Shown here: positions 33,535 to 44,330 of the stretch, piece after piece | Layout: every line of letters begins with the position of its first letter | How positions within the stretch are numbered: position 1 is the first letter of the stretch | From: Streptomyces seoulensis | GTDB lineage: Bacteria; Actinomycetota; Actinomycetes; Streptomycetales; Streptomycetaceae | Length of the DNA stretch: 64,000 bases | NCBI GenBank assembly: GCA_013364255.1 | Contig: CP054936.1 | Location: forward strand, 4,184,853 to 4,248,852 | Direction: 5' to 3' | Program-made: the position numbers and the translations under genes | The notes under the pieces: generated by a model | The model's database searches: none | What the model was told of the DNA's origin: nothing | What the model saw: the letters and a program-made list of their open reading frames with translations, nothing else

Positions 33535-34875
33535 ATGAGCGTCAACGACGATGTCCTGCTTGTCCATGGCGGAACCCCGCTGGAGGGCGAGATCCGTGTC
33601 CGCGGTGCGAAGAACCTCGTGCCGAAGGCCATGGTCGCCGCTCTGCTGGGCAGCGAGCCAAGCAGACTGCGCAACGTTCCGGACATCCGTGACGTCCGTG
33701 TCGTGCGCGGCCTGCTGCAACTGCACGGCGTGACGGTCCGGCCGGGCGAGGAGCCGGGCGAGCTGGTGCTCGACCCGACCCGGGTGGAGAGCGCCAACGT
33801 GGCTGACATCGATGCCCACGCAGGCTCCAGCCGCATCCCCATCCTCTTCTGCGGCCCGCTGCTGCACCGCCTCGGCCACGCCTTCATCCCGGGTCTGGGC
33901 GGCTGCGACATCGGTGGCCGGCCCATCGACTTCCACTTCGACGTGCTGCGGCAGTTCGGCGCGACGATCGAGAAGCGGGCGGACGGCCAGTACCTGGAGG
34001 CCCCGCAGCGGCTGCGCGGCACGAAGATCCGGCTGCCCTACCCGTCGGTCGGCGCGACCGAGCAGGTGCTGCTGACGGCCGTCCTGGCCGAGGGCGTCAC
34101 GGAGCTGTCCAACGCGGCCGTCGAGCCGGAGATCGAGGACCTCATCTGCGTACTGCAGAAGATGGGCGCGATCATCGCGATGGACACCGACCGCACGATC
34201 CGCATCACCGGTGTGGACAAGCTCGGCGGCTACGACCACCGCGCGCTCGCGGACCGTCTGGAGGCCGCGTCCTGGGCGTCGGCGGCGCTGGCCACCGAGG
34301 GCGACATCTACGTCCGCGGCGCGCAGCAGCGCTCCATGATGACGTTCCTGAACACCTACCGGAAGGTGGGCGGCGCGTTCCGGATCGACGACGAGGGCAT
34401 CCGCTTCTGGCACCCCGGCGGCCAGCTGAAGTCGATCGCGCTGGAGACGGACGTGCACCCCGGCTTCCAGACCGACTGGCAGCAGCCGCTGGTGGTCGCG
34501 CTCACCCAGGCGACCGGCCTGTCGATCATCCACGAGACGGTCTACGAGTCCCGGCTCGGCTTCACCTCCGCGCTCAACCAGATGGGCGCGCACATCCAGC
34601 TCTACCGCGAGTGCCTGGGCGGTTCCGACTGCCGCTTCGGCCAGCGCAACTTCCTGCACTCGGCGGTCGTCTCCGGCCCGACCCGGCTCCAGGGCGCCGA
34701 CCTGGTCATCCCGGACCTGCGCGGCGGCTTCTCCTACCTGATCGCCGCCCTCGCGGCCCAGGGCACCTCCCGCGTCCACGGCATCGACCTGATCAACCGC
34801 GGCTACGAGAACTTTATGGAGAAGCTCGTGGAGCTGGGCGCGAAGGTCGAGCTGCCGGGGCAAGCACTGGGCTAG
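33535..34875 (+). CDS. murA: UDP-N-acetylglucosamine 1-carboxyvinyltransferase
   Basis: The protein has 446 residues. MurA transfers enolpyruvate from phosphoenolpyruvate to UDP-GlcNAc, the first committed step of peptidoglycan synthesis in the cytoplasm. The N-terminal GAKNLVPKAM holds the substrate Lys and Asn. The catalytic cysteine is in GLGGCDIGGRPIDFHF (Cys124), not replaced by Asp, so the usual fosfomycin target is present. YPSVGATEQVLLTAVLAEG and the C-terminal DLRGGFSYLIAALAAQG are conserved. ATG at 33535. It is convergent with hupA; a strong hairpin lies between them. Confidence 0.96.
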   Translation: MSVNDDVLLVHGGTPLEGEIRVRGAKNLVPKAMVAALLGSEPSRLRNVPDIRDVRVVRGLLQLHGVTVRPGEEPGELVLDPTRVESANVADIDAHAGSSRIPILFCGPLLHRLGHAFIPGLGGCDIGGRPIDFHFDVLRQFGATIEKRADGQYLEAPQRLRGTKIRLPYPSVGATEQVLLTAVLAEGVTELSNAAVEPEIEDLICVLQKMGAIIAMDTDRTIRITGVDKLGGYDHRALADRLEAASWASAALATEGDIYVRGAQQRSMMTFLNTYRKVGGAFRIDDEGIRFWHPGGQLKSIALETDVHPGFQTDWQQPLVVALTQATGLSIIHETVYESRLGFTSALNQMGAHIQLYRECLGGSDCRFGQRNFLHSAVVSGPTRLQGADLVIPDLRGGFSYLIAALAAQGTSRVHGIDLINRGYENFMEKLVELGAKVELPGQALG

Positions 34876-34910
34876 CCCGGCCGGCGCCGCTACCGCCCGC
34901 GCCGCTGCGG

Positions 34911-34996
34911 CGTGTGGCGGCGCTACGGCGTGTGGCGGCGCTACGGCGTGTGACGGCGCGTACGTCGATGGGGCGGCGCGTACGTCGATGGGGCGG
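34911..34996. repeat. two short tandem repeats after murA
   Basis: An 18-base unit CGTGTGGCGGCGCTACGG occurs twice (34911-34946) with a partial third copy. It is followed by a 20-base unit CGCGTACGTCGATGGGGCGG twice (34957-34996). The region lies between the stop of murA and the terminator, and no protein is encoded. Confidence 0.9.
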
Positions 34997-35019
34997 CCCC
35001 CCGGGAAGGGGGCCGCCCC
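34990..35019 (+). terminator. bidirectional terminator between murA and hupA
   Basis: GGGGCGGCCCCC (34990-35001) pairs with GGGGGCCGCCCC (35008-35019), a 12-bp G/C stem with a six-base loop. It lies between two convergent genes and could end both transcripts. Confidence 0.75.
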
Positions 35020-35082
35020 CATTGACGTGTGGTCGGCCCTAGCGGGCCCCGTACGCCGTCGTGCGGCGTACGGACGGCAAGG

Positions 35083-35364
35083 TCACTTGCCCTTGGCGGC
35101 TTCCTTGAGCTTGCTGCCCGCGGAGACCTTCACGCTGTAGCCGGCCGGGATCTGGATCGGCTCGCCGGTCTGCGGGTTGCGGGCGGTGCGAGCGGCACGG
35201 TGGGTGCGCTCGAAGGTGAGGAAACCAGGGATGGTGACCTTCTCGTCCCCCTTGGAGACGATGTCGCCGACGACGTCGGCGAACGCGGCCAGCACGGCGT
35301 CGGCGTCCTTGCGGGTCACCTCGGCGCGGTCGGCCAGCGCGGCCACCAGCTCACTGCGGTTCAT
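35083..35364 (-). CDS. hupA: HU-family nucleoid protein
   Basis: The protein has 93 residues and is a short HU (HupA-type, lacking the Lys-rich tail of HupS). The start MNRSELVAALADRAEVTRKD and the beta-arm region GFLTFERTHRAARTARNPQT with IPAGYSVKVSAGSKLKEA are typical. It binds and bends DNA as a dimer to compact the nucleoid. ATG 35364. It is convergent with murA, as in S. coelicolor from memory. Likely strongly expressed in vegetative growth. Confidence 0.95.
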   Translation of the reverse strand: MNRSELVAALADRAEVTRKDADAVLAAFADVVGDIVSKGDEKVTIPGFLTFERTHRAARTARNPQTGEPIQIPAGYSVKVSAGSKLKEAAKGK

Positions 35365-35864
35365 GTTCTTACTCCCGTGTTCTTCTTGCCATTGAGGCGT
35401 GCCACGCGGCTGAGCCGCGTGTTGGGCCAGCCAAGCCGATGCTGCCAGGGTCCTGGTGGGTCCCCGGACCCGGGTCCCCCGTCGGACCCTCGCGCCCAGG
35501 GAGGCATCCTGCCCCCACCTGCGGCGGGAAAGCCAATCCGGCACCCCAAGGAGTCGTGAGAACACCCTTGGGAGTCACACGAAAAGGGGCCTGCGCCCGG
35601 GGCCCGGCGTCACCCTTACGCCTGCCCCGTGGGCGACGGCCGAATCCGACGACAGGGCCTGGCCGATCACGATAGGGCGCGCCGCTGACGGCGCCGTCCC
35701 CGACGCGCCGGGTCCGGGCGCACCGTGGCGATCATCACGCCCCGCGCGGGCGCCGGGCGCGCCGGGGGCTCACGCCCCGGCGCACCCGGCACGGGTCGTC
35801 CGCGCCCGATGCCGCCCGACCGCGCCCGGCGGCCGTCGTCCGCCGCCCCGTCCGGGGCGGGCGC
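35365..35864. other. hupA upstream region, no gene seen
   Basis: This stretch of 500 G+C-rich bases lies between hupA and the malic enzyme gene, both on the minus strand. The left part should contain the hupA promoter. I see no open frame with proper codon bias and no RNA gene. Confidence 0.5.
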
Positions 35865-37301
35865 TCAGACGCCGGAGGAGCTGCCGGCGGCCGACGCGCC
35901 GGCCGCCTTGGCGGCGTCGCGCACCGCTCCGGCGACGGCTCCGGCGACCTTGTCGTTGAAGACGCTCGGGATGATGTAGTTCGGGTTCAGCTCGTCCTCG
36001 GTCACCACGTCGGCCAGGGCCTGCGCGGCGGCGAGCATCATCTCGGTGTTGACGGTGCGCGACTGCGCGTCCAGCAGGCCGCGGAAGACGCCCGGGAAGA
36101 CCAGCACGTTGTTGATCTGGTTGGGGAAGTCGGAGCGGCCGGTGGCCACGACTGCCGCCGTCTGCCGGGCGATCGCCGGGTCGACCTCGGGGTCGGGGTT
36201 CGCGAGCGCGAACACGATGGCGCCGTCCGCCATGGCGGCCACGTCGTCGCCGTCGAGCACGTTCGGGGCGGAGACGCCGATGAAGACGTCCGCGCCGCGC
36301 ACGGCCTCCTTCAGCGTGCCGGTGAGGTTCTCCGGGTTGGTGTTGTCGGCGATCCAGCGCAGCGCCGACTCGGGGGCGGCGTCGACGAGGTCCTCGCGGC
36401 CGGCGTGCACCACGCCGTGGATGTCGGCGACGACGGCGTTCTTCACGCCCGCGGCGATCAGCAGCTTGAGGATGGCGGTGCCGGCGGCGCCGGCGCCGGA
36501 CATCACGACCCGGACGTTCTCGATCGGCTTGCCGACCACGCGCAGCGCGTTGGTGAGGGAGGCGAGCACGACGATGGCGGTGCCGTGCTGGTCGTCGTGG
36601 AAGACGGGGATGTCCAGGGCCTCGCGCAGCCGGGCCTCGATCTCGAAGCAGCGCGGCGCGGAGATGTCCTCCAGGTTGATGCCGGCGAAGCCGGGGGCGA
36701 TCGCCTTGACGATCTCCACGATCGCGTCGGTGTCCTGGGTGTCCAGGCAGAGCGGCCAGGCGTCGATGCCGGCGAACCGCTTGAACAGGGCCGCCTTGCC
36801 CTCCATGACCGGCAGTGCGGCCTTGGGGCCGATGTTGCCCAGGCCGAGGACCGCGGAGCCGTCCGTCACGACCGCAACCGAGTTGCGCTTGATCGTGAGG
36901 CGGCGGGCGTCCTCGGGGTTCTCGGCGATGGCCATGCAGACGCGGGCCACGCCGGGCGTGTAGACCATGGAGAGGTCGTCACGGTTGCGGATGGGGTGCT
37001 TGGACGCCATCTCGATCTTGCCGCCGAGGTGCATCAGGAACGTACGGTCGGAGACCTTGCCGAGCGTGACGCCCTCGATGCCGCGCAGCCTGCTGACGAT
37101 CTCGTCGGCGTGCGCGGTGGAGGTGGCCGCGATGGTGACGTCGATACGGAGCTTCTCGTGGCCGGACGCGGTGACGTCGAGGCCGGTCACCGAGCCTCCG
37201 GAGGACTCCACGGCGGTGGTGAGCTGCGAGACGGCGGTTCCGCTCGCGGGCACCTCCAGCCGGATGGTCATCGAGTAGGAGACGCTGGGCGCCGTTGCCA
37301 T
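35865..37301 (-). CDS. NAD(P)-dependent malic enzyme with N-terminal ACT domain
   Basis: The protein has 478 residues. Residues 1-80 form an ACT-like regulatory domain. The catalytic part contains MVYTPGVARVCMAI, the active-site region VVTDGSAVLGLGNIGPKAAL, KRFAGIDAWPLCLDT and the metal-binding PVFHDDQHGTAIVVLASLTN. The nucleotide fold is VRVVMSGAGAAGTAILKLL. It converts malate to pyruvate and CO2 with reduction of NAD(P). No Pta-like C-terminal domain is present, so this is the short bacterial form. The Ala/Ser tail is normal for streptomycetes. Monocistronic. Confidence 0.94.
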   Translation of the reverse strand: MATAPSVSYSMTIRLEVPASGTAVSQLTTAVESSGGSVTGLDVTASGHEKLRIDVTIAATSTAHADEIVSRLRGIEGVTLGKVSDRTFLMHLGGKIEMASKHPIRNRDDLSMVYTPGVARVCMAIAENPEDARRLTIKRNSVAVVTDGSAVLGLGNIGPKAALPVMEGKAALFKRFAGIDAWPLCLDTQDTDAIVEIVKAIAPGFAGINLEDISAPRCFEIEARLREALDIPVFHDDQHGTAIVVLASLTNALRVVGKPIENVRVVMSGAGAAGTAILKLLIAAGVKNAVVADIHGVVHAGREDLVDAAPESALRWIADNTNPENLTGTLKEAVRGADVFIGVSAPNVLDGDDVAAMADGAIVFALANPDPEVDPAIARQTAAVVATGRSDFPNQINNVLVFPGVFRGLLDAQSRTVNTEMMLAAAQALADVVTEDELNPNYIIPSVFNDKVAGAVAGAVRDAAKAAGASAAGSSSGV

Positions 37302-37725
37302 GGCCGACTTCCTCTGCTTTCACCGTGTCGCGAGTTGTGCCGTCCGATCGTCGCACCTACCAGCGAGTACGTGGTAGTCGCCCCGGGTTGCGGTCTTTGC
37401 GTTCACCGGGACGCGGCGTTTTCGGAAACTTGATTCCACCATACGAGAGTTGGGCGGGCGGCGGTAGGTGCGGAGGCAAGAAAAGAGGCCCACGTCACAT
37501 CGGATGTGACGTGGGCCTCTTCGAGGCTGTGACACCGGCCCGCCATGCTCGCCTCGCGGCAAGTGGTCGCTCGTAGCGACGAAGGTTGGGCCCGGGGGCT
37601 TGGATCGAGCCGGTGTCTCCTCCAGGCTAACAAACGGATCGCGGAACACCATTCCCCGCGACCGGGTTCGCGGGAATCCGCCCGCACGGACGCCCGCACC
37701 GACGCCCGCGCGGACGCCCCCGCGC
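37302..37725. other. spacer between helicase and malic enzyme genes
   Basis: These 424 bases hold the malic enzyme promoter region on the left and a strong terminator hairpin at 37483-37521 that ends the helicase transcript. No gene was seen. Confidence 0.5.
37483..37521 (-). terminator. terminator of the helicase gene
   Basis: AAGAGGCCCACGTCACATC pairs with GATGTGACGTGGGCCTCTT over the full length. In practice the loop is about five bases around TCGGA. On the minus strand it is followed by TTTCTTG, a short U-rich run, so it looks like a true intrinsic terminator. Confidence 0.88.
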
Positions 37726-40221
<2,496 letters not shown>

Positions 40222-40340
40222 CGGGCCCCCTTCTGACGTGCTGGGCAGCCGTCAACCGTACGCGAAGGGAACCCGCTGCGGGAAGTCGACCCGGCTTCCC
40301 GGCCGCCCGGCCCGGCGTAATCCGCCGAACCGGTCGTCCG

Positions 40341-40414
40341 TCTGTCCTACGCCTTGACCTGGACGGCCTTCTGGCCGTCTGTCCTACGCCTTGACCTGGA
40401 CGACCTTCTGGCCG
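40341..40414 (-). repeat. 37-base tandem duplication of the anti-sigma 3' end
   Basis: The unit at 40341-40377 is repeated at 40378-40414 with one mismatch. The right copy encodes the last residues and stop (QKVVQVKA). The left copy lies beyond the stop and would encode QKAVQVKA and another stop. It is a local duplication that leaves the protein unchanged. Confidence 0.92.
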
Positions 40415-41217
40415 TCGAAGGTCATCACCTCGAAGTGGTCGATCTGGCCGGGTTCGAAGGCCGCGCCGCCGCGCACGTACAGGGGGCTCTTGGCCTCCTC
40501 CGTGCGGGCGTTCGGCAGGCCGTAGCCCCAGTTCGGCACGGACCAGGAGGTGATCGTCTCGCGTTCGCCGTTCTTGCCGACGGCGATGAGCGAGCAGCGC
40601 TCGGGGCCGGTGACGTTCTTCAGCTCCAGCACGGCGTTGGTGCCCCAGTCCTTCTTCTCCAGGGCGACGGTGGCGGTGGCGTGGGTGACGGGGTCGGTCG
40701 CCGTCACCTTGTCCGTCATCGCCTGGAAGGCGGCCTTGGCGGGAGCCGCCGCGACGGTGGCGCTGCCTGTGCCGCCGTCCGCGCCGCCGACGGCGTAGAC
40801 CGTCAGCGGTCCGCCGATGATCAGCGCCGCTGCCGCCGCGACCAGGTAGAACGTCGTGCGCCGCTTGCGCGCCCGCCGCTCGGAGACCTCGTCCACGAGT
40901 TTCTCCACCAGCCGCGGTCCTGGCCTGGCCGACAGGGACTCGCCGATCGCGGGCGTACCGGCGCCGGGCAGGTCGGCGAGCGCGGCCAGCATCGGTTCCA
41001 TGCCGGCGAGTTCGTCCAGCTGCTGGGCGCACCACTCGCAGCCGGCGAGATGGGCCTCGAACGCGGTCGCCTCGGCGTCGTCCAGGATTCCGAGGGCGTA
41101 GGCGCCGACGGTCTCGTGCTCGTCCGGGGCCGGTGATCCCTGCGTGGAGCCCATGGAGCCAGACATACCCGAACCACCTGTGCCGAATCCCTGATGTCCC
41201 CCGTACCCGCTCATCAC
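40384..41217 (-). CDS. rsuA: zinc-finger anti-sigma factor (RsuA-like)
   Basis: The protein has 277 residues. The cytoplasmic ZAS domain has the motif H56-x3-C60-x2-C63 in EAHLAGCEWCAQQ. One membrane segment is at about 118-144 (TTFYLVAAAAALIIGGPLTV). The extracytoplasmic C-terminal domain (about 130 residues) is of the anti-sigma-K (RskA) type, ending in VMTFDGQKVVQVKA. It should hold the co-encoded SigU-like factor inactive until a signal triggers proteolysis. It overlaps the sigma gene by four bases. The N-terminal Gly/Ser-rich 30 residues are variable. Confidence 0.9.
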   Translation of the reverse strand: MMSGYGGHQGFGTGGSGMSGSMGSTQGSPAPDEHETVGAYALGILDDAEATAFEAHLAGCEWCAQQLDELAGMEPMLAALADLPGAGTPAIGESLSARPGPRLVEKLVDEVSERRARKRRTTFYLVAAAAALIIGGPLTVYAVGGADGGTGSATVAAAPAKAAFQAMTDKVTATDPVTHATATVALEKKDWGTNAVLELKNVTGPERCSLIAVGKNGERETITSWSVPNWGYGLPNARTEEAKSPLYVRGGAAFEPGQIDHFEVMTFDGQKVVQVKA

Positions 41218-41792
41218 GCCGTCACCCCCCGCTCCTCCAGAGCCAGCTTCATCGAACGCAGGGCGTAGAACACCCGGGAGCGGACGGTGCCGCTGGGTAT
41301 GCCCAGCGTCTCGGCCGCCTCATTGACCGTACGCCCCTTGAAGTACGTCTCGACGAGCACCTCCCGGTGGGCCGGGGTCAGGTCGTCGAGTGCGTCCGAC
41401 AGCGTCATCAGCCACAGCGCTTTGTCGATCTCGTCCTCCGCGGGGATGACCTCCAGCGGCGACGGATCGACCTCCTGCGGCCGGGCCTGCCGGCTGCGGT
41501 GGCCGTCGATGACGATGCGCCGGGCGACCGTCACCAGCCAGGGGCGGACCGAACCGGTCGCTCGATTGAGCTGGCCGGCGTTCTTCCAGGCACGGATGAG
41601 CGTCTCCTGGACCACGTCCTCGGCGCGCTGCCGGTCACCGGCGACCAGCCTGAGAACGTAGGCGAGCAAGGGTCCGGCGTGCTCGCGGTACAGCGCACGC
41701 ATCAGCTCCTCGTCGGGTTCCGAGGGCTGTGAGGACATGCGATGTCGGGCCCTCGCTCCACGTTCATTGGCCACGGCCGCATCCTTGCGCAC
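41214..41792 (-). CDS. sigU: ECF sigma factor (SigU-like)
   Basis: The protein has 192 residues. Region 2 is LLAYVLRLVAGDRQRAEDVV followed by QETLIRAWKN, and region 4 is LTPAHREVLVETYFKGRTVN followed by GIPSGTVRSRVFYALRSMKL. It is the first gene of a sigma/anti-sigma operon. In S. coelicolor the SigU pair affects secretion and differentiation. The GTG at 41792 gives an N-terminus MRKDAAVANERGARARH; an internal Met (MSSQPSEP) is an alternative. Naming is based on order and similarity from memory. Confidence 0.88.
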   Translation of the reverse strand: MRKDAAVANERGARARHRMSSQPSEPDEELMRALYREHAGPLLAYVLRLVAGDRQRAEDVVQETLIRAWKNAGQLNRATGSVRPWLVTVARRIVIDGHRSRQARPQEVDPSPLEVIPAEDEIDKALWLMTLSDALDDLTPAHREVLVETYFKGRTVNEAAETLGIPSGTVRSRVFYALRSMKLALEERGVTA

Positions 41793-41972
41793 GCCCACCT
41801 CCGGTGTCCGGGGGATCCCCCAGTCGGTCGCTCGCCGTCGGGTACGGACGTGGGGTGCGGTGCGTTCAAAGGGGGACGGCGGAATTCCGCGGGGCGGGGT
41901 GACGAGGCGGGACATGGGGGCACATTCCTCCCGCACGGCGGGGAGGGAGACGGCAGCAAAACGGCGCGTCCC

Positions 41973-42608
41973 TCACCTCGGCCGGGCGGGGCGGGTGCGG
42001 GCGCCGGCCGCCGTGCGGCGGCGGTGCCGGGCGACCCGTTCGCGGTTGCCGCAGACCTCACTGGAGCACCAGCGCCTGCGGCGCCCTCGGGAGGCGTCCA
42101 GGTACACGATCGGGCAGTCCTCGCCCGCGCACTCGCGCAGGGCGCCGCGGGCCGCGGGGTCGGTGAGCAGTTCGACCGCGTCCCGGGCGACGACCGCGAG
42201 CAGCGCGGCACACCCGGGCGGCCCGGCCAGCCGCCGCACCAGGCCCCCGTCCGCACCGGGCACGGCACAGGGGGCGGGCGGGGCGGGACGGGCGACGTCG
42301 TTGACGCGGGCGAGCGCGAGGCGGTGCGCCCCGCTTTCCGCGTACGCCCCGGCGCTCGCCGCCGCGAGGTGACCGCGCACCAACCGCCCCACGTCCTGCC
42401 TGAGTTCACGGAAGGCGGCGGGCCAGGACGGGTCGGCGTGCGCCAGCGAGGTGCCCGGCGGCACCAGCCCCGACCCCGCGATCCAGGCCCGCAGCCGCTC
42501 CGGGGAGCCCAGCCGCTCGCCGGGATGGCTGGTGCACAGGAGGTCCAGGCAGATCCGCCCGGTGTCGATACGGGGCTCGTAGGGAACCGTGGCCGCACCC
42601 AGTGCCAT
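41973..42608 (-). CDS. CGNR zinc-finger protein
   Basis: The protein has 211 residues. The C-terminal CGNR motif is complete: RECAGEDCPIVYLDASRG, then RRWCSSEVCGNRERVARHRR, with four Cys for zinc. The N-terminal ABATE domain (about 10-140) is helical and may bind a ligand. These proteins are stress-related transcription regulators. ATG at 42608 (MALGAATVPYEP). It stands alone between the sigU operon and the accessory region. Confidence 0.9.
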   Translation of the reverse strand: MALGAATVPYEPRIDTGRICLDLLCTSHPGERLGSPERLRAWIAGSGLVPPGTSLAHADPSWPAAFRELRQDVGRLVRGHLAAASAGAYAESGAHRLALARVNDVARPAPPAPCAVPGADGGLVRRLAGPPGCAALLAVVARDAVELLTDPAARGALRECAGEDCPIVYLDASRGRRRRWCSSEVCGNRERVARHRRRTAAGARTRPARPR

Positions 42609-42714
42609 GCGCCTGTCACCGCCTAGGCAGGAACCGTCGGGGGCCCGTCAGAAGCGCCCCCTTCCACAGTGCCCGCCACGGCGTACGGCCGGAAGCCCTC
42701 GGGCATCGGCGTTC

Positions 42715-42797
42715 ATCGACGCGTCCGTCCTCACCGAGGCGCTGACCGGTGACGGCGCGGTGGGCGAGGCCGGTGCGAGATCGAGGTCATCGGCTGA
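42715..42797 (+). pseudogene. collapsed vapC (PIN toxin) remnant
   Basis: The first 20 or so codons match the intact PIN gene at 49869 nearly base for base (GACGCGTCCGTCCTCACCGA and GGCGCTGACCGGTGACGG). They then jump to its last bases (GAGGTCATCGGCTGA). The central part of about 310 bases is deleted and the join is out of frame. No antitoxin remains upstream. It is a dead paralogue of the toxin 7 kb away. Confidence 0.85.
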
Positions 42798-42858
42798 GGG
42801 GCCGAGCTACTACGCGGCGCCGCTTGCGGGCGGAAGGAACTTCTCCGGGCGAGCCGGA

Positions 42859-44196
42859 TCAGGTCTCGCCCAGGAGAGCAGCCGCGCGGGCGTCCAGTTC
42901 GCTGACACCTGACGTCCGGCCGTGGCCGGACAACCGGATGCGCATGTCGGTCAGGGCGTCACTGATCTTCACGGACTGGACGCCCTCGGCGCAGTCGACG
43001 AACTCGCCCCACACGGCCAGAGCACCGTCGAGATCGCCCTGGCGCAGGCGCACGTTCCCGAGGTCGCCCAGAACGATCGCGCGGGACCGTCGCCGGTCCA
43101 GGCCGTGGATGTCCAGGGCATGGTGGAGGTGTTCGCGTGCGCTTTGGGGGTCTCCGAGGCGCGCGAGGATCATGCCGGTGTGATGGGCCCACCGGCCGGT
43201 GGAGAAATGGGAAGCCCAGGATTCACCGGGGGCCGCTGCGGCCTTTTCGATGGCGCTCTGCGACCGTGCGAGCGCTTCCTTGGCCAGTCGGCGGTCGCCG
43301 TCCAGGGCTGCCGCGTCGGCGAGAGTCGCCTGGAAGTAGGCGATCGCCTTGGGCTCCTCAAGACCGTCCGCGTACTCGACGCACCTCTCCGACAGCCGCA
43401 GGGCGACCGCCCGTCCCCGTGGCCCCAGGTCGATCGCCTGGACGGCCATGCCCCGCAGAGCGGTTGCCGCCGACTCGGCATCACCGGCCTCCTCCGCAAG
43501 GGCGAAAGCGTGTGCGTAGTACCGCTGGGCGAGGCCCTGGTGGTGGTCGTCGTTCCCCTCGTCCTGCACCATCCAGCCGCACAGATGTACTAGTTGAGAC
43601 GTGGCGGCGAAGAGCTGCCGCCCAGTGGCTTCGGTGTACCTGCCTTCGAGCCAGGGGCCGACGTTGCCGGTCAGGTACTGGACTGCCATGCGGCGGGCGT
43701 GGGCTCCACCGAACTCCGCGGCGGTGTCACCAAGCGTGCGGGTCATCTGACGGATCGCCGTGACCTCGCCTTTTCCCACCCGTAAGGCGCCGGCCTCCGC
43801 GGAGGCCACCCGGCGGTCAACGGCCGCCGCGTCCGGGAGGTTCAGCGCCGACAGGGCGAACCCGGCGGTCGCGGCCAACATCGAACGGCGTTCCACGTCA
43901 CTCCTCCCGAGAGCAAGGACCGACTTCACGGTATCCGCGACTGGTGGTTCGGGAGCCTCCGGGCCGGCCGCGAGTGTCCGCGTCAGGTCCAGTTGTAAGA
44001 CCTGCACGACATAGGGGAGCCAGACGTCCGGTGACGGCGTGCGTTCACCCCTCAGCCATCTGCGGGCGTACTGCCGCTCCAGTCCGTCCGGACCGCGACC
44101 TGCGGCAAGGGCGACTTCACGGGCGAGTTTGGTCGGCCCCCATCCGCGTTCTTCGCATGCCGCCCGGATCAGGTCCGTGATGGTCGCCTTTCGCAC
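42859..44196 (-). CDS. helix-turn-helix regulator with large helical sensor domain
   Basis: The protein has 445 residues. The N-terminus ITDLIRAACEERGWGPTKLA resembles a helix-turn-helix, followed by RRWLRGERTPSPDVWLPYVV. After a linker a TPR-like helical domain (about 160-430) contains YYAHAFALAEEAGDAESAAT and RAIVLGDLGNVRLRQGDLDG. This is a common Streptomyces regulator layout. It is divergent from the sugar epimerase gene, so it may control that small cluster. The recognised signal is unknown. Confidence 0.75.
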   Translation of the reverse strand: MRKATITDLIRAACEERGWGPTKLAREVALAAGRGPDGLERQYARRWLRGERTPSPDVWLPYVVQVLQLDLTRTLAAGPEAPEPPVADTVKSVLALGRSDVERRSMLAATAGFALSALNLPDAAAVDRRVASAEAGALRVGKGEVTAIRQMTRTLGDTAAEFGGAHARRMAVQYLTGNVGPWLEGRYTEATGRQLFAATSQLVHLCGWMVQDEGNDDHHQGLAQRYYAHAFALAEEAGDAESAATALRGMAVQAIDLGPRGRAVALRLSERCVEYADGLEEPKAIAYFQATLADAAALDGDRRLAKEALARSQSAIEKAAAAPGESWASHFSTGRWAHHTGMILARLGDPQSAREHLHHALDIHGLDRRRSRAIVLGDLGNVRLRQGDLDGALAVWGEFVDCAEGVQSVKISDALTDMRIRLSGHGRTSGVSELDARAAALLGET

Positions 44197-44330
44197 CGCT
44201 TCCCCCTGACCTACGCGGGCCTACAGCATGGCCTCTCCTCCCCTCCGGTCACAGGCCGTTGACTGATCCTCACCCATCGACAGGCGCTGAGTCGGTGTCC
44301 ATTCCGTCCGGCGCAGCATCTGGAGGCATC

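Noticed and set aside
42715..42912. Small protein starting with the vapC-like stretch
   Set aside because: The homology is a collapsed vapC with an internal deletion and frame change. No start or antitoxin is present.
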